64,000 bases of DNA from the NCBI RefSeq assembly GCF_021347895.1, contig NC_067125.1, positions 8,762,768-8,826,767 on the forward strand, written 5' to 3'. The position numbers and the translations under genes were made by a program. This document shows positions 1 through 13,250 of the stretch, piece after piece; position 1 is the first letter of the stretch, and each line of letters starts with the position of its first letter. Below the pieces are notes generated by a model that was given only the letters and a program-made list of their open reading frames with translations, searched no databases and had not been told where the DNA came from. This DNA is from Acanthochromis polyacanthus. Its lineage: Eukaryota; Chordata; Actinopteri; Pomacentridae.

Positions 1-703
1 TCAGTACCTACTGTATTGTTGTGAATGGGCAACCTATTCCAGGCCTAATAGGCTGCCTAAGTGATTTTGTCTTTGTCCTTTTGTGTCCTTGCCTTTCAAT
101 CAAGCCCCACTGATTGCAATCTAGCCAACCAGGTGAGTGGATTCGTCAGGAGAGTGACAATTGGCTGCTGAGATGGGGCAGATCTTTTATCTCAGTGGGA
201 CTTCCTGGATTAATTGAGACAGGTTAAGTGGAACAGAAGAGCGAAACATTACGGGGAGCTGAAGATTGCAGAGTTGGAGGATGGTGCTGATACAGGAACG
301 AGATGTCATGTTTCAGCAGTTCTTAAAGAGAGCTCCTCAATGGGGCTCCAGGACAACAAAGGGCTTACTTTTGTTCTAATTTTTGATATAAATAAAATGA
401 ACAGGCATTGTGTTTTGTATGTCATTGAGGAAATAAAGCTGTTGTAATCATAGGTTGCATACATGCAGTGAAGTGTCTACTGATGTCATATGCTGATGTC
501 AGCAAACCTCATAAAGAAGAAAACCCCCACTTACTAATGCAGCTGTGCACTGTGAGTTTTAGCAACCATCAGTCGAACAGGAGTGAAAACTGCATTTGTG
601 GAAGATTCTTTTCAGTTGCAAATTTGATGCTATTTGTAGTAGGAGTCTTCACAGATCCAAAATATTGATGCTGATTCAAAGTGGTTAAAGAATCACTAGA
701 CTG
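1..703. other. Leading stretch, no gene recognised
   Basis: No reading frame resembles a known protein. Two AATAAA hexamers on the plus strand (about 391-396 and 432-437), followed by a T/G-containing stretch, resemble the end of a 3' UTR or an old LTR. A CAG/GTGAGT splice-donor-like site lies near 132, but no upstream frame supports an exon. Confidence 0.3.
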
Positions 704-844
704 TAGGGCTGCAACTAACGATTATTTTAATAATCGATTAATCGGTCGATTATTTTTCGATTAATCGATGAATCGGATAAAAAACATTCTTAAATTCCGC
801 CTCTTTATTCAGAAATAGAAGATTTGGAATGGCAGAGCAAATAA

Positions 845-961
845 GATCATTGTAGTGAAGCCTTTGTCTTCAACCATCGACAGAAACCTCATGTCAGTGA
901 CGGTCATGTTGAGGATGCTCTCAGTCAGACCGCTGCTTGCTGTGGTTGACATGTCTTTCTC
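845..961 (-). pseudogene. hAT (ZBED-like) transposase fragment
   Basis: Read on the minus strand, this block encodes a peptide containing LTESILNMTVTDMRFLSMVE, then DKGFTTMI. It matches the conserved block after the BED zinc finger in Ac-like hAT transposases and their domesticated ZBED relatives, where the family pattern is roughly I-L-x-x-I-V-x-D-M-R-P-L-S-M-V-E-D-x-G-F. Only about 39 codons remain. The DDE catalytic core and dimerisation region are missing, and the sequence runs almost directly into the element terminus at 704. This is therefore an internally deleted, non-functional copy. Family identity is from memory, and a translated search would settle it. Confidence 0.7.
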
Positions 962-1596
962 ATCATGAAGCCTATCAATGTAATTCATCCTGCCTCACTC
1001 CAACACAGACCAGTGTCTTCACTCTGACGTCAGAAAATTAAAAATTGAGGCTGAACTTTCAAATTATTACCCCCATTGTGTGCAAGTTACGTTTATTTAT
1101 AATGCATATCCAAACCATGCCTAAGCTGACTAAAGTGAAATAAAGCATATCTCTCACAGTCACACACGCCCTATCACGGTCATTAATCAGCTAACAAGCT
1201 AACGCTAGCATCAGGTGAGCTACCACAGAGACTGACGTTACATTTCCTCACTTTAAAATGGAAGAAATGTAGGATAATGTGGTGACTTAACACGGGTGTC
1301 CACTAGATGTGACACATCGTTTGTGGCATGATGGTTCACATGCGGTGCGTTTCCAGCTGCTATCCGGTGTGTTTACCTGCAGCTCATTTGCATAAAGTAG
1401 ACTCGACTTCTGCTGTCCTCAAACATCTAAACCAGCCTTTGGTTAACTAAAACAAGGACAGATTCAGCTGCTGCACAGATTACTTCTCACCTCAAACTCT
1501 TGAGAAATACTTTTCCCTGAAGTGTTTTCGAAATAATAGAGAAAGTTTGCGGCCAAGCCACTGGGTTTATCTACCGGACCGTCAAGCTGAAAGTGC

Positions 1597-1608
1597 GGTC
1601 ACGTGACC
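1597..1608. promoter_or_regulatory. Palindromic E-box (CLEAR/USF-type) in hAT remnant
   Basis: GGTCACGTGACC is a perfect 12-bp palindrome containing GTCACGTGAC, the motif bound by bHLH-zip factors such as USF and TFEB/TFE3. It lies in a locally CpG-rich part of the hAT remnant. Whether it is used is unknown. Confidence 0.3.
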
Positions 1609-1876
1609 ACGTAGTGGTCCGCTCGTGACCGTCCGTCATCAGTGCGATTTTCAGATTCGTGCGTTGCCGTGCGGGAAAATCGCACGCTGCATGTTTTTGT
1701 TTTGTGAAGCTGAAATTCTCCCACAGTTTTGAGGACTTCGGTCAAACTGTTTTCTCCATGATGGTCATGTTTCATTTGTTGAATTTACTCTTCCTTTGAA
1801 AATACTTCCTCTGCTCTGCCTCCACCTTGCTCTGTTCAACTCACTCTGCAGGTGAAGTAGACGGCTCTGCATAAAT

Positions 1877-2155
1877 CAATGAAGATAACATTAAATGAAT
1901 GATAATTCCAGTCTTGACATTGTTAATGTGGTAAATGACTATTCAAGCTGTAAACAACTGATTTTTAATAGAATATCCCCATAGGGGTACAGAGGAACAT
2001 TTCCAGCAACCATCACTCCTGTGTTCTAATGCTACATTGTGTTAGCTAATGGTGTTGAAAGGCTCATTGATGATTAGAAAACCCTTGTGCAGTTATGTTA
2101 GCACATGAATAAAAGTGTGAGTTTTCATGGAAAACATGAAATTGTCTCAGTCAAT
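1877..2155 (+). mobile_element. Tc1-type MITE, both termini missing
   Basis: Matches the interior of the complete copies near 9.75 and 38.0 kb, for example GGGGTACAGAGGAACATTTC and the segment reading CATGAATAAAAGTGTGAG. The terminal CACTACCGTTCAAAAG repeats are absent on both sides, so this is a decayed or truncated copy. Strand is set relative to the 38.0-kb copy. Confidence 0.75.
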
Positions 2156-4654
<2,499 letters not shown>

Positions 4655-5156
4655 CAATGGCAACTCCCTGGTGGAAATGCAACATCCCCAGCAGGAAAAT
4701 GCATCTTGTTTCACTGCAAAAGAAGCTCAGGAACGACCTGAAGAACACGACGAAGGATTCAAGGTTTTGAGAAGAACAAGCCCAATCCATGAAGTCTTCA
4801 AATCACACAGAATCTACTGCAAACATCCCAGGTTCAAACACCACAGGACAGTACAGGAGTTACTGTGTCCATGATTAGAGTTATTTGGCAGCAAAACAGA
4901 TCCTACACACTACTAGACAGGTTTTAATGAAGTGGCTGATCAGTGTGCATCTCTTTCATAAAGTGTGTGAACTTATTGTCTCATTAGTGAAAAAGCACTT
5001 TCATTCTGTCTAGGGCTTTTAGTTTTTTTTTTTTTTTAAAAAGTCTTTTTGTTCAATGACATGTTCTGCAACACCAGAACAAAAAGTCAACAGTGACTTT
5101 TGGTTCTAAGATACAGATTCAAAAAAAAAAAAAAGCTAATTTTTTTTGTTTAAAGT

Positions 5157-5305
5157 TTTTTTTTGACAGTTTCAGTGAGGAGAAACAGGAAACGGGGAGA
5201 GAGAGGCGGACAATGACATGCAGCAAATGGTCCAGCTAACCAGGAATCAAACTGGGGACTCACTGCTTGAGGCATCTACACACATGCGGCCTCAGCTATC
5301 CAGTC
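5157..5305 (-). mobile_element. tRNA-derived SINE, minus strand
   Basis: Read on the minus strand, a degenerate tRNA-like head carries an A-box-like region and a B-box-like AGTTTGATTCCTGG. The tail follows: a CCATTTGCTGCATGTCATT motif, a CTCTCTCTCCCCGTTTCCTG tract and a poly-A/T-rich end. I recognise this as a common percomorph SINE body. Boundaries are approximate, and no clear target duplication was found. Confidence 0.7.
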
Positions 5306-6885
5306 ATCCTTATAGTAGAGAGGCAGTAGAAAATTGCTTTGGGAACTGCTATGAATAACCAGTGCTTGCATGTTAGCCGTTAGCTTAGCAGCAACAGTAT
5401 TAGTAAAGAATCAAATATTTTGTGGACACATGCATATTAATCTTGCTGCGCCACATAATGGACCCAGTTTTCTTTTTAAAAGAGCTACCTAATGGTTTCA
5501 TCCAAGCTTAATCAATCAGTTACTTATGTATCCGTGTTTCTCCAGCACATTTTAATGCACACTGCTGTATAAAATCATACAAAGTTAATGGAACCAACAC
5601 AATTAGCCCCCAAAAAATCCCAAAACATCAACAGTTTCTCAAAACAAAAAGTTTTAATGATCACTTGGCATGTTGTTTAAGGAATTAAAAAAAGAGTTGA
5701 CTTCATGGAAGAAGGAAACACATTTAGAATGAGTTCTGAAGTAGTGAACATTCCTTGAGGACGTCTCTGGATTTTTCTCTGGTAGAGGGTCAAAGTTTAG
5801 TTCTGTGTTATTCTTCAAGAATTTTTAGTAGTTGCCAAACAACTGGCCAGCTTCTGCTCTCTTTATTATACTTGTGTGTAAAGTTGGCCTTGATTGCTTA
5901 AAAGCAGCTCAAGGAATGACAGTCTAACACTAATCGTGCTAGTATTTAACTTTTTTTTTTTTTGTGACAACAGTTTGCTTAAAGTTCAGTTGAGAATTAC
6001 ATGAAAACACAGCTAATATTAAGTCCTTTAGAGCAACAATTTTTGGGTTGCCAGGTTGTATAAAGCCTTCTGACTCATGTTTATGCTACTGAAACGTGGC
6101 ATTTGCTTTTTCTTCTATTTTAATAAATCAGGAAGATTTATCAGTTTAGTCAGTTGAAACCTTGACCTTCTCAAAAAGAGCCCAGTGTATCGACAACTTA
6201 TGTACAGGAGCTGATTTATGGATTGCTGTAAAATAACTTTATCATACTTAACAATGGGAACTATACTTTTGACAATTTATCATTATTTATCAATAATTGT
6301 GCTTGCATTTATACCCGCAGAATGGATAGCTCACAAAAACCTTTATTAATCAGAAGAAACTACAATTTTCACCACCCTGCCAAATGAGACTTTACTCAGA
6401 AATAATTACTCTTGATCTACAACACATTAGAGGTTTATGTCATTATGTTAGCTGTCATCATAAAGGTGACCCCATATCCAGATGGTTTGCATGCATATCA
6501 CACAGTCACACGTACACGATCAGGGAGTCTCTGCTTAGATACTGAGCTGGAGGTCATTCCCCTAATTTGTCACTCTCCTTTCTGCCCACATTATCTGTCT
6601 CTCTCCACCGCCACGATAAACTCTAGTCATAAAAAGGCCCAAAATGATCTTTAAAAGAGAATTACATCACTATTAATGGCATTAATTACAAACCTTTGAC
6701 TTACTAGAAAGTGATACTAACTTTGCTTTATATCTGAACCTGCTTCAGTTCATGCTGTGTGTGATACACAAGGCACGACTAATTGCCAACAAAGAGTGCT
6801 CCAAATCATTCCATAAAATCGTGGCAGCCGGACAAAGCAGCTTAGCTTAACACCTAATTCATAGAGGGAACAATAGAACAAAATG
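5306..6885. other. No gene recognised
   Basis: AT-rich sequence with several homopolymer T runs. No coding similarity, splice-flanked frame or transposon terminus was recognised. Confidence 0.4.
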
Positions 6886-7135
6886 TGCTCGCACCGTGCC
6901 AGATTAACAGCAGGAGAGACAAAGGTAGCGGAGCAGCCGGACTGGTCGACGCCAGCTCCAGCACACCTGGTCCTCGCGACCTCTCACCTCGGCTCCAGAC
7001 ATCACAGCCGAAGCCAGAGAAGCAGGAAGTGCAGAAGTTACGACTGGCAGGAGAAGGAGGACGATCAGACGGAGCTGGAGCGACCGCACGCTGGGAGGGA
7101 GGGAGCGGCGGAACGAGGGGTTCTATGTGGAGCAA
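6886..7135. promoter_or_regulatory. Isolated CpG-rich patch
   Basis: Roughly 20 CpG dinucleotides fall within about 250 bp, well above the surrounding sequence, ending in an A-rich tract at 7135-7145. Overlapping frames are open on both strands, the longest being plus 6885-7340, but the translation is low complexity and unrecognised. It could be a small CpG island (promoter or enhancer), a retrocopy fragment or a CpG-rich transposon remnant. The sequence alone does not decide. Confidence 0.35.
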
Positions 7136-8671
7136 AAAAAAAAAGAAAGATAAAGCAAGAAGCATGAAGAAGGAAAATAGCGCAAACGATGTCAACCATA
7201 TCCACATGCACGTACTCTGTGTTTTCTCGTGTGGTGTTTGTCAAAGCGCGGCCTATTTCTGGAAACCCTCACATGCTGGAAGGGCGATGTATTGGAAAAC
7301 AAGCAGCGATGAGCAAATCAGCGCAGCGATGTACATGTAAACAAATTTCTTTGCGTTTAAGGTGGGTGAGAAATCCTCCCTGAGCGCTAAGCCAACATGT
7401 GCTGTGGCTAAAACAAACACGCAGCTAGCACACAAACACACACGCACAGCGGACCTGATTTATCACTAGTTAAGTCAATATAAAGATGGATGACAGGAGC
7501 TGGGGAGAAATGAGAGCAGAATGGAAGGATAACAGGTGGAGGAACTGTCCCTCCAGCTACTTTGAACACACAGTAAAGGCCCTAGGTAAACACTGGCACC
7601 AGGCCAAAGCACGAACATGAGCACGTGCACAAACGCACACACACGTAGCCAAGACGCACACTTGTGCAAAAGGTTTAGCCAGGACACATACAGTCACGCA
7701 CACGCAGTCCAACACGTACAAACAGCCTGGTATAGGAGGACCAGGATACACGCTTACAAGCACACACACAGAGCCCCACTGTAAAGCTGTCATATGCTCA
7801 GCTCTGCCGCAGTGCTGAACCCAGCAGCCCTCTCTTCTTTGGGCCCATCTGTCATTCTCCCCGATCTCTCTCCTTCTCCCTCCCTCCCTCCCTCCCTCCA
7901 TTACCGTCCTTTCTCCTTGTAATACCTCTTAACCTTTTCTCACGTTCCTCTTCTCTCTGCTTCTTTCCTTGCCTTAGTCACCAAGTCTTTTTCTCACTTT
8001 CTTTTCAGTGAAGTTACAATCCAAACCCCACATGAAAGAGATGTAAGGGAGGAAGGGGGGAGCGATGGAGAGTCTCAGAGCTCGTGTCAAACACTGAGAT
8101 TTAGAACTACTGTCGGAAAGAACCCCAAACTCTGACACTCTTGACATCAGACAGACACTCATGCACACGCGCTGGGAATACAGTGTGTACGGGGACGAAC
8201 TGGGTACTAACTGCATTGTGCCCTATAGCGCTGTAATCCTGTCTTTGATTTCCACTCTGCTGTTTTGTGCTACATGTCATAAGCTGTCATTAAAGTAAGG
8301 CCAGCACAGCGAGCCTTTTCTCTCTGATTTTTTTTTTGATGATGAAACCTTTAGTTTCTGTAGGTGTTTGTCTTTCGAGTCAGGGTGGTTTGCCGCTCAG
8401 ACTAGCAATAAAGCTCCCCGTGCATTTGTTCCAAACAAACTGCAAACTTAAAAGACACCACTGCCTACAGTAGAGGAGTTTTCCCAAGACACACAGATTA
8501 GACACTTGGCATCCAAAAAGGCAATTTGATGGGTTATAATAGACTGGATTTAACTTTTTTTAAATGTTTATCTTGAATTATTGTAATTAAAGGAGAGAAC
8601 ATGGATAAATTTTTCAGTGATTTGCCTCGATTATAGATAACACATCTTGCACCTTATTTAGCATTTAGACA
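7136..8671. other. No gene recognised; pyrimidine tract
   Basis: Holds scattered short CA motifs and a polypyrimidine tract at about 7853-7930 with a (CCCT)n core at 7877-7898. Nothing coding was recognised. Confidence 0.4.
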
Positions 8672-8915
8672 CATATATCACAACATTAAAACCACCTGCA
8701 TAATTATGTCTAGGTCCTTCTCCTGTCACAAAAACACCTTTGACCCTCTGGAGGTGTCCTCTATCGTCTGGCACAAGGAGTTTTGCAGAGGATCTGTTTG
8801 GTCGCCTCCTGTTGGGGCGTCCATGGACTGGTCTCCAATAGATGCTCATCGGATTGGATGTGGAAAGTTTGGAGGCCGGGTCAACACTCTGAGCCGTTCC
8901 TGGGCCACATTGTGC
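8672..8915 (-). pseudogene. Tc1-like transposase C-terminus relic with terminus
   Basis: The left end, CACAACATTAAAACCACCTG, matches the terminal region of a teleost Tc1-like transposon. On the minus strand, the DNA that in intact copies encodes the end of the transposase is recognisable: VLTRPPNFPHPIR stands where the family has VLTWPPNSPDLNPIE. That motif carries the third catalytic residue (Glu) of the DDE triad, which is lost here. Several frameshifts and stops follow, so this is a dead relic. The rest of the element cannot be followed beyond about 8915. Confidence 0.65.
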
Positions 8916-9210
8916 TGCTGGGAGTGCTGTTGACATGGGGGCCGTGCTGGTGTGAAAACAAGGTACTTCTGGGCAATGTGGGACTGAGTTTGGGCTTCAT
9001 AGATCCAAGGTCTGACAGTTACCACTTCCAACTCTTTTAATGATGGTCTGGATAAAGGCAGACCTCCTTGCACAGCTTCTTCTAAAAATAATCAATTTTG
9101 TTTCCCTTAAAATGCTGCAGTCCATACAGACCCAATGCTTGGGCTGCATGTGGATGTCTGCAGAGAGGCTCATTTGGACCCTTGCAGATTTGAGCATAGA
9201 ATGAAATTTA

Positions 9211-9443
9211 TACTACCGTTCAACAGTTTGGGGTCACTGAGAAATGTCTGTATTTGTGAAAGAAAAGCAGGTTTTTCAATGAAGATAATATTAAATGAAT
9301 GATAAATCCAGTGCAGACAATGTTAATGTGGTAAATGACTAGGCGAAGTGATAATTAGAAAAATCTTGTGCAATTATGTTGGCACATTTTCATGGAAAAC
9401 ATCAAGTTGTCTGGGTGAGCCCAAACTTTTGAACGGTAGTGTA
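9211..9443 (+). mobile_element. Tc1-type MITE, internally deleted
   Basis: Starts TACTACCGTTCAACAGTTTG and ends GAACGGTAGTGTA, giving matching inverted termini. Compared with the complete copies it lacks the middle segment, including the GGGGTACAGAGGAACATTTC block. Confidence 0.85.
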
Positions 9444-9751
9444 TGGTACATGGTCTCTCGTGGATGCTGAAACCATGAATTGTACTAGATAGAGTTTGAC
9501 AATGTCAGTCATTCTTAGAGGTCTTAAATAGGTCTGGTAATTTAGTCGTGCTACTTTTTCATATGGTCATTGCAGACCAAAAGTCAACAACACTTTGCTT
9601 TACAACACTTTTAAAAGGATGCAATGTCTACTAGAGACCCCACATTACAGATTATAGTTCTAAAAATATTTGTTTCAGATTTTTCTGTCTTAGATTGAGA
9701 TATATGAAGGAGTTTTAGAAGACTGAAAGTTATGAATCTGTGAAGTTAATA

Positions 9752-10102
9752 CACTACTGTTCAAAAGTTTGGGGTCACCCAGGCAATTTCATGTTTTCCA
9801 TGAAAACTCACACTTTTATTCATGTGCTAACGTAATTGCACAAGGGTTTTCTAATCATCAATGAGCCTTTCAACACCATTAGCTAACACAATGCAGCATT
9901 AGAACACAGGAGTGATGGTTGCTGGAAATGTTCCTCTGTACCCCTATGGAGATATTCCATTAAAAATAAATAGTCATTTACCACATTAACAATGTCTAGA
10001 GTGGATTTCTGATTTATTTAATGTTACCTTCATTGAAAAAATATGCTTTTCTTTCAAAAATAAGGACATTTCTAAGTGACCTTAAACTTTTGAACGATAG
10101 TG
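9752..10102 (-). mobile_element. Tc1-type MITE, full length with TA duplication
   Basis: The termini CACTACTGTTCAAAAGTTTG and GAACGATAGTG are inverted repeats. A TA dinucleotide flanks both sides (9750-9751 and 10103-10104), as expected for Tc1/mariner insertion. The interior is the same family as the copies at 1.9, 9.2, 38.0 and 60.0 kb. No coding capacity. Confidence 0.9.
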
Positions 10103-10350
10103 TAGATCTACCAAACACACTGTAATATCTTGATCTCTATGTAATTACTTGTGTGCCATATTGACACACTTTCTATATGATGCATCACTGTGCTCAAACA
10201 ATGAATTTTCACACTGAGGAAAACCTTTGTTCAAAGCTTAAAGTCAAACACTGTCTGAAATCTAACCCCTTGAAGTGAGGACAGAAATAGTCTTTTCTCA
10301 CCTTTCTAGCCCATGAGGACGTTTTGCCCTTTTAAAGAGAGAAATATAAG

Positions 10351-10351
<1 letters not shown>

Positions 10352-10407
<56 letters not shown>
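10352..10407. repeat. (CA)n microsatellite, about 28 units
   Basis: Uninterrupted CA array. A shorter CA tract lies at 10652-10671. Confidence 0.97.
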
Positions 10408-10410
<3 letters not shown>

Positions 10411-11298
10411 CAGACAGTTTACCTCCCTGCTAGATACAGTATCCCAGATAAGCCATAAGGTACATGAGTTGGGGGTGACTGTCTATCTTGATAAAGTCCT
10501 GCTACTGATGACATGAGGAAGTCCTGGTGACGGGCCGCTGACAGGAGGGTCAATAAGGGGAGGAAACGGAGGGAGGGGGAGGTGGAAATGGGAGGACATT
10601 GTCAATCATTAAGGCTAATGATAGGGGCAAACATTGGCAATCGTGCTCACATGCACACACACACACACACATTAGCATACTTACAGACCGTGACATGAAA
10701 ACACTGCAATGAAATCAGAGGTTGGGTGAGGCTGACCACCTGACTGGACAAATGATAACTTATTGATCGACAGCAGGAGGGAATGATGTGGTTAAACACG
10801 AGGTCACATAGAAACATGACCGTATGGAAGCTACACAGCAGGTATCCTGGGATGGGGGGTCGTGTTGCTAACACCACCTACATGTTTCCTTTCGACTAAA
10901 TTCACATTATGCAAATGTTTGTACTGTTTTAAGAATACATTTTGGCTCAGTCAGTTGGAATTAACTGAAGTCAGTTTTTCAAAATTTATCTTACATTGAA
11001 AAATCACATAAAGAATGTTTTGTTACTCAGTAAACATTCATCATACAATGTATCATGTACCAGTCTGTGTTAAAGCTATTCAAATTAAAGTTTAGTACCT
11101 CACATCTTGTTAACTTTTTTTGTTGATTCTTTGCATATTTTATTCACGTGTCATTATGGACACCTCTAAATCATACCATAACGCATGTATTTTCATTTAA
11201 TTAAAAATACATTTTGAGTGTGTGTACTGATCACATGGCTGAAGTAAAAAAATTGGTGCATCATTTAAGGTAAAACAAAGAGTGATGACAGCAGACTT
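10408..11298. other. No gene recognised
   Basis: No recognised gene or transposon terminus. Mostly AT-rich unique-looking DNA. Confidence 0.4.
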
Positions 11299-11709
11299 AA
11301 ACAAGAAAAGCACTCAGAGAGCACAGTACTCTTGCAAGGCTGCTCAGTCGTATGATCTCCAACAGATAAGTCTAGATAAATCTGCAGCGGTTGATTTGTA
11401 GTAGGATTACAATCATGTGATCGTCAGCAGGCAGCTGACATAGTGTTCACTTGTTGTCATGGTTACAGTGATGCCGTGCCGCTATCTCACAATAATACAG
11501 AAATCTTTAACAAATCCATGGATCCGGAATATAAGACGCATCACTGTAGAAATCTAATCAGTACTTGTGTCATTTCTGACCTTCCCTGACAATTTCATTC
11601 AAATCTGTTATTCCGTTTTCAAGTAATGTTGCTAACAGACAGACAGACAGATGGACAAACGTATACCGATCATCATGTAACTCCAGTGTATTCCTTGGCG
11701 GAATAATAA
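11299..11709 (+). repeat. GGCGGAATAATAA repeat family, copy A (short form)
   Basis: Runs from AACAAGAAAAGCACTCAGAG to TTCCTTGGCGGAATAATAA. Compared with the long copies (20.1, 25.4, 34.8 and 41.4 kb) it lacks about 240 bp between GTATGATCTCC and GATAAGTC. Copy F at 63.3 kb lacks the same block. A (A)ATAATAA end on every copy hints at a retrotransposed 3' tail (LINE- or SINE-like), so strand is set with that tail at the 3' end. Class is unproven. Confidence 0.75.
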
Positions 11710-12849
11710 CTCATGACATGCAGTACATGAAGCTTCCTGTCAGAAATGTCTTATTGTCATCATGTTTTTTTAACATAACTCTTTAAACACCTTTAGCTGT
11801 AGTTTTTTGTTTGTTTGTTTGTTTGTTTTTTTACCTGAACAAGCTCCCTAAATTCAGTCAGTAACAACTCCACCATTGTAGGATCAAATTTAAGCATTGA
11901 CTCTATAAATAAGAGACTCTTAGAAGAATTTTGATGTACAGAAAGACTGAGTTTTCTAACAGATTTTGAAATTGGTTTGCATCACACGAATAAGGACAAA
12001 CTTAAAATACACTCTCTAATCTCAGACATCACCAAACACTACAGGATATTATTAAGATTATCACAGCAAAAGGAGCAATGAGGGAGCAGAGCAACACCTC
12101 ATGGGGAGCAACGACTTGCTTTAACACTATTAATATTTTGCAAAGAGAACAAAAAGGCAAAAACAGATCAGGATAAGGAAATGAATGATGAAGATGACAT
12201 GTTTTCTATTGTTCAATGAGAACTGGAGGTGTGATATTAGCTATCAGTTTTAATGTCTGTAGCTAGCATTAGCCTCAAAGACTACAATGTTGAGTGTTGC
12301 AGTGCTTCAGTCACCAGCATGATAACTGCAGTTATTCCAGTAAATATCAACCATGTCAGGTATCAGTCGATGTGAACCCAGTGAGTCTGAGAGCAGTTTT
12401 GGAGGTCTAAGGCTGGATTTGTAAACACCTCACATTACCAAATAATCTGAGCCGAACATCAGTCCAGACTCAGATCCCAGACAAGATCTCTCCTCCAATT
12501 CTCTGAAGGGTCAGACGGGGCTAAATTGGTCCAAAACTCCAGATAGTGGGAGTCTGGCATACGACTGCTTATCACCAGGCCAGAGAGATTTTAAAAACTC
12601 CTGCAAAATTTTGACTTCTATCTAATCGAAACCGCGAATTAGAAAGTAAATGGCAAGGACACACTGATGTTATCAGTCAGTCATGTTTTTAAAGCTCTCT
12701 GCAACTGCAACTCCACCAAATCTGATGCACCAGAAATTAAGCACAACAATGATGCTGTCATGGAAGCTTTAATTTTCTCCCGCCTCTGTGTGTTTCTTCT
12801 CTTTATCAAAGGCCTTTTGTCTCTTGTTTGTCTCTGTACATCCTCCCTC
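11710..12849. other. No gene recognised; (GTTT)n tract
   Basis: A (TTTG)n tract lies at about 11803-11830. The rest holds no recognisable gene or mobile-element end. Confidence 0.4.
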
Positions 12850-13250
12850 TGTTTGTCAGTGTGTGTCTGGACAGGCGTGGCCACCATTCATCGTAGTGGA
12901 AAATCACCGGACTCAGCTGATCACCTGCTGCAGTACTTAAACCCCGGCTGCTCGCTCCTCTCCTCACCAGATTGTTGTGCCTGCTCCCACAGCGGTGTTG
13001 TCGGTCGACTCTCCTCGTAGCATCTGCCTCCTTGTATGGTTCCATGTCTCACCAGCAACTTCCTCACCTCAGGTTCAAGTCCTCCGTTGATCATCTACTC
13101 ACCAACACGCTCCTCTTACCAAGCCTTTGTCTACAACTTACCACATCAGACGGTTTGATTACCACCTGTCCCCAAGACTCTATCACCTCCCAAACCACAC
13201 GTCACAGTTAGAGCAGCCACCCTGCAGACGTCACACACACTTCAGGATTC
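12850..13250 (+). mobile_element. Possible decayed LTR
   Basis: A GC-richer block contains a TATA-like TACTTAAACC near 12935. It is followed by a segment including CTCCTCACCAGATTGTTGTG, whose layout resembles transcripts starting inside teleost Ty3-type LTRs. No clean TG...CA ends or target duplication were found, so this is tentative. Confidence 0.25.

Larger units (their letters stand above)
704..1700 (-). mobile_element. Truncated hAT-type DNA transposon
   Basis: The left terminus starts TAGGGCTGCAACTAACGA, followed by alternating AATCGATTAATCG-type motifs. I recognise this as the end of a widespread teleost hAT family. A transposase relic lies just inside on the minus strand. The right terminus (the reverse complement of TAGGGCTGCAAC) is not found, so the element is truncated or its other end has decayed. 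The right boundary is a guess, set where the sequence stops looking like the CpG-bearing 5' region of such elements. Confidence 0.6.

Noticed and set aside
5157..5305. tRNA gene on the minus strand
   Set aside because: The B box is degenerate, no cloverleaf can be drawn, and the sequence continues into a SINE body.
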